Positions 28,309 through 37,931 of a stretch of DNA of 64,000 bases are shown piece by piece. A program made the position numbers and the translations under genes. The notes under the pieces are model-generated. The model was not told the DNA's origin. It saw nothing but the letters and a program-made list of their open reading frames with translations, and did no database searches. Source of the DNA: Prorocentrum cordatum (Eukaryota; Sar; Dinophyceae; Prorocentrales; Prorocentraceae); contig CAUYUJ010015500.1 of NCBI GenBank assembly GCA_963575745.1, forward strand, positions 125,248 through 189,247, in the 5' to 3' direction. Numbering within the stretch: the first letter of the stretch is position 1; every line of letters begins with the position of its first letter.

Positions 28309-28494
28309 CTGCGGGTCACTGGCACCAGGAGAATCATGACTGGCCCTCTTTGGCTTCCTTGCCCTCTCTGGCTCCCTGCCCGTCGCATCCTCATCGCCCA
28401 CCTTTGGCTTCTTGGCCTCCTTGCCCGCTGGCCCTCTGCTGTCCTCGTCCCGCCGCTCCGGAGGCCCAGGAGCCCTCCTGTGCGCCGAGCGAGG
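28309..28494 (-). CDS. Candidate internal exon, Lys-rich charged protein
   Basis: On the minus strand a pyrimidine-rich run (ACCCCTCCGACCCCCCCTTC, then GGCCCAG) ends at 28,495. The next 186 nt (62 codons, phase 0) read PRSAHRRAPGPPERRDEDSR, then GPAGKEAKKPKVGDEDATGR, then EPERARKPKRASHDSPGASD. The donor is CCGCAG/GTGCGA. The composition (alternating basic and acidic, KEAKKPK, KPKR) is clearly different from the surrounding array- and GC-driven translations and resembles a disordered nuclear-type linker. No domain is recognised. Adjacent exons were not found. The IR-G/IR-F composite lies about 240 bp upstream on this strand. Confidence 0.42.
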
Positions 28495-28733
28495 CTGGGC
28501 CGGCGCGCAGAAGGGGGGGGTCGGAGGGGTGAGATGCGACACCAACACCACCAGGGGGCCACCTCCAGCAAGGAGGTCACGATACCTCCCCGAGCTGGAG
28601 GCTGGGGATGTCTTGAGCGAGACGGGCGGACCACACCACCAGGGAGACCCCCCTTGCTCCTCGCCTCTCCTCGCCCTGCTGGTGTTGGTGTCGCCTTCCC
28701 TTGTTCCTGGGGGGGGGGGGGGGAGCGGGTGCC

Positions 28734-29084
28734 TCGGGTGCCCCCAGACGGTGTGGTGGCCACACCGAGTGGTGAGGGAGTCTTGGCATCGCTCGGACGT
28801 GTGAATTTTTTCGCGGCGAGAACCATCGAGGACCATCCTGGACCATCGAGCAGAAAAAGTACGCACGAAACCGAAAAATGCACGGGAAATGGACGTCCGA
28901 GCGACGGCAAGGAGCGGGGAGTCGGATTCACCGCACGGTTTTGGAACTCGGGTCGTCCGAGAACGTCTCGGGCGACAGGGGCCTCCGAGGTCCCATGACG
29001 GTGCAGCGACGGACCGCGCGGTGAGGTCTCTTGGGATCTCGAAGACGCCGTGCGGTGTGCCATTGCACCGGGCTGGGAATCCCA
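28734..29084. mobile_element. IR-G copy 2, interrupted by IR-F
   Basis: TCGGGTGCCCCCAGACGGTG at the left, GCACCGGGCTGGGAATCCCA at the right. Internal CACCGCACGGTTTTGGAACT and GAACGTCTCGGGCGACAGGG match the other IR-G copies. IR-F (28,783-28,910) sits where the 32.9-kb copy reads straight through. Confidence 0.75.
28783..28910. mobile_element. IR-F copy 4, nested in IR-G
   Basis: TTGGCATCGCTCGGACGTG to GGACGTCCGAGCGACGGCAA. GGGAGTC occurs just before the left end and again 6 bp beyond the right end, so a TSD is possible but not clean. Confidence 0.78.
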
Positions 29085-29232
29085 GGTGATGCCACAGGTT
29101 GCCAGACTTAGACCCCTCGCGTCGTGAAAGAAACACGACGGAAGATGTTGGGCAATCTAAGGCCTCCAGAGGCCCTCGCCGGGCCCCGGGGCCGTAACCC
29201 AAACGATCTTGGCAGGTGGTCGGGATCTTTTT

Positions 29233-29409
29233 ATGGGCCGATTTTCCACCACGACTACCATAATATGTAGGAGAAGGAGGAAGAGGAGGAGGAGGAGGAA
29301 GAGGAGGAGGAGGAGGAGGAGGAGGAGGAGGAGGAGGAGGAGGAGGACCTCCCCATCCTCTCTTCCCCCCCGTCCTACATGTGGTAGTGGTGGTGGAGAA
29401 TTGGCCCAT
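29233..29409. mobile_element. IR-L copy 1 with GGA array as its loop
   Basis: ATGGGCCGATTTTCCACCAC and ACCATAATATGTAGGA on the left. TCCTACATGTGGTAGTGGTG and GGAGAATTGGCCCAT on the right. The space between the arms is an ~80-bp (GGA)n array. Same plan at 43,279-43,443. Confidence 0.82.
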
Positions 29410-29814
29410 CATCTCTGAGAATCGACGTTGTGAAAACAGATGACGACATCGGAGGTCGGGGGAGGTGTCCCTGGCCACCGACGGGGTTGCCGCAGCTTGC
29501 ATTTGGACGAAAGGGTTGATACGCACCCCTTTGTGAGCATGCAACGACAACGGTCAGAGCAGAGTTGGACAGCTACACTGGGTGCGAGAGCAAGACCTAC
29601 GCTTCTCTAGACGTGATATGCAGGTGTCGGCCTCGTCATCATCGTCTTCGAGGGCCAGGTCCGAGAATCGATTGCAGAGGGTGTTCGACAATTTTGACAA
29701 TTCTTCGGCCCCCAGGGCTCAGTGGCCTTTGAAACGGCCCCCCTCACATAGAGAACGGGCCCGTTCTTGCGACTCCTTCGGCGAGAACGGGCCAGTATCT
29801 CGTCAAAGTGTGGC

Positions 29815-30001
29815 GCGTCGTTGCCGTCGCCATCGTTGTCGTTGCCGTCGCCGACGCCGTCGTCGTAGCCATCGCCGCCGTCGTCGCCGTCGCCGTCGCC
29901 GTTGCCGTCGGCGTTCCCGTCACCGCCGTCGCTGTTGCCGTCGCCGTCGCCGTCGCTGTTGCTGGCTCGTTGCCGTTGCCGCCGTCGTTCCCGTCGCCGA
30001 T

Positions 30002-30035
<34 letters not shown>

Positions 30036-30105
30036 CCGCCGCCGCCGCCGTCGCCGTCGCCGTGGACGTTGCCGTCGTTCTTGCCGTCGTCGCCGCTGCT
30101 GCACA
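29815..30105. repeat. GTCGCC/GTTGCC hexanucleotide array
   Basis: Degenerate (GTCGCC)n with GTTGCC and GTCGTC variants, about 290 bp. Confidence 0.95.
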
Positions 30106-31018
30106 AAAGGGGGGTTGGTGGCTATGTGCGTCCTCGAACCCCTCCTCGGCGCCAGTGCTCGGGGAAATCCGCTTCGAATATTTACCGGCCTCTCCCCACC
30201 GCCTGGGCGGCCGTCGACCGGCCCTCTTGTCTTTTTTGTGGGACCACCCCCGGGCCAGACGGGGTGCGGGAGAAGGGCCGATTTTTGGGCCACTGGAAGC
30301 ATTTCTGCGGACCGACTGCCCCGGGGAACGGTCCTATGATGTGTATTCTATAAGGAGGTGGATTCCTAAGTTGACGCTCTCTTGGGGGCGACATTTTGCG
30401 GGGAACAGCGGTGGTTTTGAATCATGCCCCCCTTGTCGCTGCACTCCCCCGGAGGCGCCGGCGCAGGGGGGAGAAAGGAGGGTGGAGGACGCAGAGAGGA
30501 GAGAAGGCGGAGGATGACTGAGGAGGAGGAGGGAGGTGCGGCCGTGAAGGGAGGGAGGGAGGCGCGGCCAGGCGGGTCTCGCTTCGCTGGGGAGCCCCTG
30601 GCGTCGTTGTTATCTCTCGTGTCCGTGCCGCTGCCGTGGGCATTCGCCATGGGGTAAGTTTTTCCTGCCACTGTCTTGAAACATCCGCTGTGTTTCTCAG
30701 GCTTCGCCCTCTTCTCTCGAATGCGGTGGCGAGTTTCTCTTGAAGGCGGGTCTGGGTTTCCTGGAGGGATTTGGGGTTTCGCACGTGTCGGTTCCGTTTC
30801 TTTTGAGATATGTATCTATCTTTATATATAGATATGTACACAGGAATTCCAGGTTTCGCCTGATATCGGTTTCGGGCTTCCCGGAGGGATTCTGGGTTTC
30901 GCTTGTGCCGATTCTAGTTTTTCTCTTTCCGCAAATGTGGATTTCGCCGGAAAATCTGGGGCTCGCCGCTCGACCAGTTCAACTGCACTCAGGTTGTTTA
31001 CATGTTCGGCCCCCCGCA
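30106..31018. other. Unassigned stretch
   Basis: Includes a diverged local repeat at 30,760-30,945 (TTCCTGGAGGGATTTGGGGT / CTTCCCGGAGGGATTCTGGG, each followed by TTCGC). No supported gene. Confidence 0.4.
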
Positions 31019-31019
31019 G

Positions 31020-31215
31020 GTCCTCTAGGAGGCCTCTTCGGGCGCATTGGGTCCTTCGGGCCTTGCTGAGGTCTGTTGGGGCCGTCTTTGGGCCATCATG
31101 GGCCGTCTGGGCCCGTCTTGGACCGCCCTCGAGGCCCCTGGACCCCTCCCTGGCCACCTTGGCGACCATCCGAGAGCTTCTGGAGCCCTCGTGGGCCAAT
31201 CTCGCGGCCGTCTCG
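31020..31215. repeat. CTTGGGGCC / GTCTTGGACC minisatellite
   Basis: Same class as 13,265-13,590, more degenerate. Further short runs at 31,620-31,690 and 31,860-32,100. Confidence 0.55.
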
Positions 31216-31320
31216 AGCCACCGTGGCTGTCTTGGAGGCAACGGCGCGCGTGTCGCTCGCTCCTTCCGCGGGCGGCGGCAGGCGGGCCGGGCCGCTTCGG
31301 GCCGAAGGCGAGATCCGACG

Positions 31321-31473
31321 AAGGCATCTATACACCACCACCGTGCCAGGCCAGGGCCATCCTGGGCCCTAGGATGGTGTATAGACCCTCCCGGCCTCGG
31401 CCAGGAGGGCGTATACACCATGCCAGGGCCAGGACGGCCCTGGCCTGGCACGGTGGTGGTGTGTAGATGCCTT
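31321..31473. mobile_element. IR-K copy 2: double foldback
   Basis: AAGGCATCTATACACCACCA, then CCGTGCCAGGCCAGGGCC, at the left is perfectly inverted at the right end. Two inner arms (GGCCCTAGGATGGTGTATAG and GTATACACCATGCCAGGGCC) repeat the motif. Four arms in alternating orientation, 153 bp. Confidence 0.9.
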
Positions 31474-32133
31474 CTGCGTACGAGAGCTTTTGGGAAACGC
31501 CAGACGCATTCGTCGAAATCCGGTGGCTGCGTCGCACGGGTGGCGGCTCGAGCGCCCCTCGGCCCCTCCCGCCGCCATGCCCGGGTCCTCGACTGGAAGC
31601 CTCTCGGTAGGGGTTCGCATGTGGCCCCCTACTCGGGGGCCTCTTGGGGCTTCCTGGGCGGACTACTGGGAGGCCTTTGGGGGGCCTGGTCGCCCTGACA
31701 GGAACACACTCTCTGCACCAGGCAAGCTCATCCCTTTTCTTCCTCCTCCTCCTCCTCCTCCTTCCTACTCTTGCTGCCCGCGATCTGTCCTTGATCCCGC
31801 GCCGAGCATTGCCAGACGGATACATGTACCCACGCGCCTGGTGGCGTATGGTTTATTCGTTTGGGGGTGCCTCTTGGAGGTCTCTTGGTGGTCGTCCCCT
31901 GCGACCTTTGGGGGCTTCTAGGTGCCTTCGGAGCCTGTTGGCGGTCTCGAGAGCCATCTTCGGTGCCAGGGGCTCCAAATGTCGGTTCGAAGCCCCACAT
32001 TTGGATCCCCCTGGGGGGCCGTCTCGGGGGCCTCTTGAGCCCTTGTTGGAGGTACGTTGGCCGTCATGGAGCGATCTTGGGGGCCTCTCAGGCCGTCTTG
32101 GACGCTCGACTCCAAAAGGCTGACCGTGCTGTA

Positions 32134-33263
32134 GCCTACGAGTTCCGCCACGCTGCTGGCCCCCGCGGCTACCAGACGGTCCCGTGGCGCCCCGCTGTGG
32201 CCGCTCTGGCCCAGGCGTTCTTCCCAGCCCAGGCCGCTCTTGCACCGCCTCTTCCCTCGGAAGGGCAGTGGATGGGGATGTCGGCCCCGGCAGACGAGGG
32301 GGCGGAGCCGCTCCAGCGCGCCGGCGACGCAGCCGCTCCCGCGGGCCGTGCCGCCGTGGCCCCGGGGGCCTGCCCCGCGCGCGCCACGGGCCCTCCCGCC
32401 GCCGCCGTGGCGGGCTCCGTGCTGGCGCGGGCGCTGGTGCCCTGTGAGCCTCGCGTCCCGGCCCTGGACCTCGCCGCGCTGGCCGCGGAGCACGCCCGCG
32501 CCGGCGAGCCCGAGGTGGCGCCGTGCCGCAAGGGCCACCCGCCACACAAGGATCAGGAGGGGAAAAAACACACAGACACAATTCATCGTCGATCCCCAGG
32601 AAAATATGGGAAAGTATGGGAAGTGGGGGGGAAGACAAAAGCCAGAAACATGCGGGAAGCTATGGGGGATCTGTTTCTTTGCGTGTGTTTATTTGTGTGT
32701 CCTGGAGCCCCTTCCAAGGAGGTGGTGCGCGCGGCGCCTCAGCAGCAAGGCCCCGGCCTGGGGGGCGCGCCGGCTCTCCAGCGCTTCCGGTGGCAGGTGC
32801 TCCGGGGCCTGGCCGCGCGGCGCCCGCAGGGGCGCGGCCCCGCGACGGAGTCGCTGCTGTTCCCCGGCCTGACCGTGGCGAGCCCGCGGCGCGCGGGCGG
32901 CGGCCGGAAGGCTCGGGGGCCCCCAACGGGGTGGTGGCCACACCGTGCGGCGAGTCGGTGGGGATTTTTGGGCTCACCGCACGGTTTTGGGGCTCGGGTC
33001 GTTCTCCGAGGACGTCTCCGGCGACAGGGGCCTCCAGGGTCCCAAGACCGTGCGGTGAGGTCTCGGGGGATTTCGAGATCACCGCACGGTCTGTCGCCGC
33101 ACCGTTTCGGGACTCCAAAAAGGCGGCGACCAGGAGCGCGGCGAGCTCCAGCACCGCGGCCACGGACGCCGGGGCAGCCTGGTCGCCGTCTGCAGTGCCA
33201 TGGGCGGCAGGTCGAGCGGCGCCAACACAAAAGCGGGTCGTCTGCGCCGACATCGGCGCGTGA
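32134..33263 (+). CDS. Candidate three-exon gene with two introner-type introns
   Basis: Exon 1 (start uncertain, ~32,134 to 32,550) reads AYEFRHAAGPRGYQTVPWRP, then SVLARALVPCEPRVPALDLA, then AEHARAGEPEVAPCRKGHPP and HK. Exon 2 (32,719-32,910, 64 codons) reads EVVRAAPQQQGPGLGGAPAL, then QRFRWQVLRGLAARRPQGRG, then ESLLFPGLTVASPRR. Exon 3 (33,123-33,263) reads AATRSAASSSTAATDAGAAW, then SPSAVPWAAGRAAPTQKRVV and CADIGA, then TGA. Intron 1 (32,551-32,718, GA-AG) is IR-E copy 3 plus its TSD. Intron 2 (32,911-33,122, GC-AG) is IR-G copy 3 plus its TSD. Both joins keep the frame, and the second also changes to the frame that holds exon 3. GA-AG and GC-AG borders are known in dinoflagellates. No domain or homology is recognised, so the product is unnamed. 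The join is inferred from the sequence alone. Confidence 0.5.
32553..32715. mobile_element. IR-E copy 3, perfect 5-bp TSD, candidate introner
   Basis: TCAGGAGGGGAAAAAACACA to CTGGAGCCCCTTCC, 163 bp. AAGGA at 32,548-32,552 and 32,716-32,720. Splicing AAG^GA...AAG^GA would remove the element and one TSD exactly. Confidence 0.88.
32913..33119. mobile_element. IR-G copy 3, perfect 5-bp TSD, candidate introner
   Basis: TCGGGGGCCCCCAACGGGGT to CGTTTCGGGACTCCAAA, 207 bp. AAGGC at 32,908-32,912 and 33,120-33,124. Splicing AAG^GC...AAG^GC removes it. Uninterrupted copy of the family. Confidence 0.87.
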
Positions 33264-35189
33264 GCTGCCCGTGCAAGGTCGCGCGTGTTGAGCGCCCTCG
33301 CTTCCGATGTGGCGTGCCGCGCCGGCGGCCCGCATAAGCCGCCGCGCAAGGGCGCTAATTATGCCATCTCGCGTAAGACCCATTTCTGATCGTCGCTCAG
33401 GTGGGGAGGCGCAGTGACTACCTCGTTGGCTGCTTCATCAACTTATGGCGCTCAACTTCGGGCAGTTGGGCGCCATTGTTCTTGCTCTCTCGTCGGCTGC
33501 GGGTGTCACTTCACCCGCTGCGGACGAGCGATCTCCTAATTCAAGGGGGAGTTCAGTTCATGACGCGTGGCTCACGGACACCGACCTATGAATGGCCGTC
33601 GGAAGTGGCCTTTCGTCTTGGCCCATTGCTCGCGCCAGCTGGCTCGCTCCTTTAACGATGATATGCCCAAATAATTGATGCCAAATTTTTGAATTTTTTA
33701 GTGCACCCCCGAAGGAGATTGGCGTATCGTCTTTATCGCTTTCAAGGTTGCCAGCTTGGACCCCGCAACGTGCGTCCCCTGAAGCATTTTTACAATACCC
33801 GATCAGGGTGCCTTTTGCAGTAGCGTTGAGCCTGTTGCAGGCACGACAAGGTGCACTCGACGGCAGGCGTGAAGCATACTGGCCAGCTGCCACGGAGTAT
33901 CCCTCCCTCTCGCGAGGTGTTTCTTTGCACCAGTTGTCAATCCTTACCAGTTTTCATGCACAGGGTGAGCGCTGCACAGCAGAGGGAGGCAGGCTGTGCG
34001 GGTTGTCTATATCAAATGAAGCTGAGTTTCGTCTAGCCCGCCCCCCGTGCAGCTTTGAGACAGGTCGAGGTATTGTATGCAGGGCCTTGGACGATTCTTA
34101 GCCTCATCCACTTCCCCAGTTCTTCCGCGAAAGCTGTAGCCAGCTCAGGTGCATCGAATTCAGACCCCCGCGCCCTAGCATTTCTCCGAGGGCACGCGTT
34201 GCGTTCTCGCACCCGTGGAGCTACCCTCTACACCGTCGCCTTCGACATGTTGGCGCTCAGATGCGTGATTCGGCCAGAGAGGGGAGAAACAACCAATCCA
34301 GCATGACGGCTTCTGGCGTCTAGCGGCATCTTTGGGCGTATAGGACGTGCAGGCTTCGTCAGTGCGTCCAGGGCCTTGCGAAAAGCTCTTGCCTGTATAA
34401 GCACCGGAAGGGCCCAAGAGCGCTGAGGAGTCTCGGGTCCGGGGCCCTGACATACTTTTTACCCGCCGTGCTCTCGTACGTGGGGTACCTCTTATCCTTC
34501 GAGTCGCTCATATTACTCCCGCGTGTCGTTTCTGCCACGTCACCCGACGCTTCACCTCTCCACCGCACCATGTGACACCGCATGACACCGCAACACCGTC
34601 CCACGACACCGTCTCACGACACCGCCCCATGACACCAGCACAGCTCCACCGCACTACGGCGGGAGCGTCCGTTAATTAATGTGCTAGGGGCCTCAGGCCT
34701 TGGAGGATTCTTCATCTGACGCGGGCGGCAGTGATGTCCATGGCCAAGCCTCATTTGGCGTTCCATCAGCTTTCAGACCCTGGATTCCTTATCCAAGGGT
34801 TGCTCATGCAATGCCCTCACCGTGTGACACCGTTCACTGCTCCATCGCACAATGCCCCTCTGGACATCTCCCCCGTGCGCACCGCGCACCATGGAGCCGT
34901 CTCGTGGGGCATGTGTCTTTCGGCTGCTGTTCGAGACTCGGTGTGGCGCTGGGAGAATGGTCCCCCTGTTTCACGACGCCCGATCATAGCAACTTGCTCT
35001 TGGAGCGCACACGCGGCGCGAACGCCGTACAACACCAGTGGCCCAGCGTCCCGGCGTGGGCTCCACGTGGGCTACCGTTTTTTTTTTGGTTCTTTCCCCC
35101 CCAACCCTCCTTGGTTGGGTATTCGTTTTGAATAGAGCAGTGTGGTCTCCACTCCTTCCTTCCTCCTCCCTCCCTCCCTCCCTGCCTCT
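33264..35189. other. ~1.9 kb plain sequence, nothing recognised
   Basis: Less GC-skewed and largely free of arrays, apart from a loose ACACCGCACC/GACACCG run at 34,555-34,640 and T and CCT runs near 35,080-35,185. Minus 33,558-33,893 has a 111-codon frame of ordinary composition, but nothing shows that it is a gene. Confidence 0.45.
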
Positions 35190-36815
35190 TCCTGTCTTGC
35201 CTGCGGGGGGCTGCGATCTGTGAAACTGTCGCCATTTTCGAGGCCTTCTGGGGGGCCCAGCAAAGTGAGGGCCACGCGCAGATTCAAATTAGACCTCGCC
35301 ATCCCTGGGGGGGTTGCGATCTGTGAAACTGTCGCCACTTTCGAGGCCTGCTGAGGGGCCCAGCACAGTGAGGGCCACGGGCAGATTCAAATTAGACCTC
35401 GCCATCCCTGGGGGGGCTGCGATCTGTGAAACTGTCGCCACTTTCGAGGCCTGCTGGGGGGCCCAGCACAGTGAGGGCCACGCGCGATTCAAATTAGACC
35501 TCGCCATCCCTGGGGGGCTGCGATCTGTGAAACTGTCGCCATTTTCGAGGCCTGCTGGGGGGCCCAGCACAGTGAGGGCCACGCGGCAGATTCAAATTAG
35601 ACCTCGCCATCCCTGGGGGGCTGCGATCTGTGAAACTGTCGCCACTTTCGAGGCCTGCTGGGGGGCCCAGCACAGTGAGGGCCACGCGGATTCAAATTAG
35701 ACCTCGCCATCCCTGGGGGGCTGCGATCTGTGAAACTGTCGCCACTTTCGAGGCCTGCTGGGGGGCCCAGCACAGTGAGGGCCACGCGCGGATTCAAATT
35801 AGACCTCGCCATCCCTGGGGGGCTGCGATCTGTGAAACTGTCGCCACTTTCGAGGCCTGCTGGGGGGCCCAGCACAGTGGGCCACGCGGCGGATTCAAAT
35901 TAGACCTCGCCATCCCTGGGGGGCTGCGATCTGTGAAACTGTCGCCACTTTCGAGGCCTGCTGGGGGGCCCAGCACAGTGACCACGGCAGATTCAAATTA
36001 GACCTCGCCATCCCTGGGGGGCTGCGATCTGTGAAACTGTCGCCACTTTCGAGGCCTGCTGGGGGGCCCAGCACAGTGACCCACGGCGGATTCAAATTAG
36101 ACCTCGCCATCCCTGGGGGGCACGAAAACCTCGCCATCCCTGGGGGGCTGGGGGCCCAGCACAGTGACGCCATGAAAATTAGACCTCGCCATCCCTGGGG
36201 GGCTGCGACTGTGAAACTGTCGCCACTTTCGAGGCCTGCTGGGGGGCCCTGCACAGTGACGCCACGGGCGGATTCAAATTAGACCTCGCCATCCCTGGGG
36301 GGCTGCGATCTGTGAAACTGTCGCCACTTTCGAGGCCTGCTGGGGGGCCCAGCACAGTGACGCCACGCGCGGACCCAAATAGACCTCGCCATCCCTGGGG
36401 GGCTGCGATCTGTGAAACTGTCGCCACTTTCGAGGCCTGCTGGGGGCCCAGCACAGTGACGCCACGGGCGGATTCAAATTAGACCTCGCCATCCCTGGGG
36501 GGCTGCGATCTGTGAAACTGTCGCCACTTTCGAGGCCTGCTGGGGGGCCCAGCACAGTGACGCCACGCGCGGACCCAATTAGACCTCGCCATCCCTGGGG
36601 GGCTGCGATCTGTGAAACTGTCGCCACCTTCGAGGCCTGCTGGGGGGCCCAGCACAGTGACGCCGCGCGCGGACCCAAATTAGACCTCGCCATCCCTGGG
36701 GGGCTGCGATCTGTGAAACTGTCGCCACCTTCGAGGCCTGCTGGGGGGCCCAGCACAGTGACGCCACGCGCGGACCCAAATTAGACCTCGCCATCCCTGG
36801 GGGGCTGCGATATGA
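35190..36815 (+). repeat. Satellite Sat-1, ~17 units of ~100 bp
   Basis: Unit landmarks are GGGGGGCTGCGATCTGTGAA, ACTGTCGCCACTTTCGAGGC, CTGCTGGGGGGCCCAGCACA and ATTAGACCTCGCCATCCC. Units are highly similar. Variation is concentrated in the spacer between CACAGTG and ATTAGACC. Two shortened units occur at about 36,110-36,200. GAGGGCCACGCG spacers at the left grade into GACGCCACGCGCGGACCC at the right, so two subfamilies are spatially sorted. The array ends abruptly at GCTGCGATATGAGATCCC. Confidence 0.97.
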
Positions 36816-37212
36816 GATCCCCGCTTTCGAAGTGGCTAGGGTTGCTCAGGGATTGTAACTAATCAGCTTTATTTAAATCTTGTCCTGTAGCCAGTGTCCT
36901 GCGAGTTTCCCGAATTCCGTCTGCAGACATATGTAACCCTCGCTCCGTCATCGCCCCCCTTATAAAGTGTCCTAAACTATTTGCGCCCCGCGTTTGTGCA
37001 GGGGTTGGGTGCGTCGCCAGTTTTTTGTTATATGTATGTATAAAAGCAGCAACATGGGCGTCACGTCCTCGCAGTTTGAAGAGCGTCGCAGGTTCATTGC
37101 TGAGGGCCCCCGGGGCCCGGACGTGGCCCCCGAGGGCCGACATCGGGGAGAGCCCGCCGAATTGGCAGGCGTCAGATCGCCGGAGAGCTGGGCTCCGCGC
37201 CGCCGTGGCGCA
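36816..37212. other. Spacer with a weak candidate start at 37,054
   Basis: AT-richer sequence, then ATGGGCGTCACGTCC at 37,054 opening MGVTSSQFEERRRFIAEGPR, then an acidic run from the GGA array. The first ~50 codons could be a genuine N-terminus but the rest is array, so no CDS is called. Confidence 0.35.
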
Positions 37213-37512
37213 CGGGAGGAGGACGAGGAGGACGAGGGGGACGAGGAGGAGGAGGAGGAGGAGGAGGAGGAGGAGGAGGAGGAGGAGAGGAGGGCGAGGG
37301 GGAGGAGGGAGGAGGAGGAGAGGAGGAGGAGGAGGAGGAGGAGGAGGAGGAGAAGGGGAGGAGGAGGATGAGGAGGAGGAGGAGGAGGAGGAGGAGGAGG
37401 AGGAGAAGGGGGAGGAGGAGGGGGAGGAGGAGGAGGAGGAGGAGGAGGAGGAGGAGGAGGAGGACGAGGAGGAGGAGGAGGAGGAGGAGGAGGAGGGCGA
37501 GCGGGGAGGAGG
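37213..37512. repeat. GGA array, ~300 bp
   Basis: (GGA)n with GAGG and AGAAGG breaks. Confidence 0.95.
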
Positions 37513-37675
37513 GGGGAGAGGGCAGGGCGCCCCGTCCCTGCACTCAAAGTGTCTGGTCATGATGGTGAAGTGCCCCGAGCCCTGATGTGCGCACGGAACA
37601 GGTACGACACATGATCCAACAGACCTCTGCACGCGCTGCTCTACACTGCATATGAACTATCCTTCTCTGTCTCAT

Positions 37676-37857
37676 TACTCCAGATTTCGTAATAAAAGGG
37701 AGGGGGTCTGGACCCTCCTAGACAAGCCATTTCAGACCTCCCCCGTGGGAGAACCCTCCAAAACATCGTCCCCAGACCCCCCAGGCCCTCCAAGATAGCC
37801 TGGAAGAGACCCCCCCCGAAATGAGACCCGCCTCCCTTTATTACGAAATCTGGAGTA
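37676..37857. mobile_element. IR-D copy 1, TA-flanked MITE-like element
   Basis: TA-CTCCAGATTTCGTAATAAA to TTTATTACGAAATCTGGAG-TA, 182 bp. A second pair of inverted motifs (GGGTCTGGACC / GGTCTGGGGAC-like) lies inside. Near-identical copy at 51,827-52,005. TA at both borders in both copies, as in Tc1/mariner-related (Stowaway-like) MITEs. Confidence 0.9.
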
Positions 37858-37931
37858 TACTTTCTAAGGGGTGCTGCGAATAGTCAGTCATATGGAACAT
37901 GGAGATCCGTTCCTCTCAGTACTGCACAAGG

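Noticed and set aside
28783-28910. GGGAGTC as the TSD of IR-F copy 4
   Set aside because: The right-hand copy is 6 bp away from the element end, and no other IR-F copy shows a similar duplication.
33558-33893. Minus-strand 111-codon frame in the repeat-free stretch
   Set aside because: Ordinary composition, but no codon bias, no splice or start context and no recognisable motif to separate it from a chance frame.
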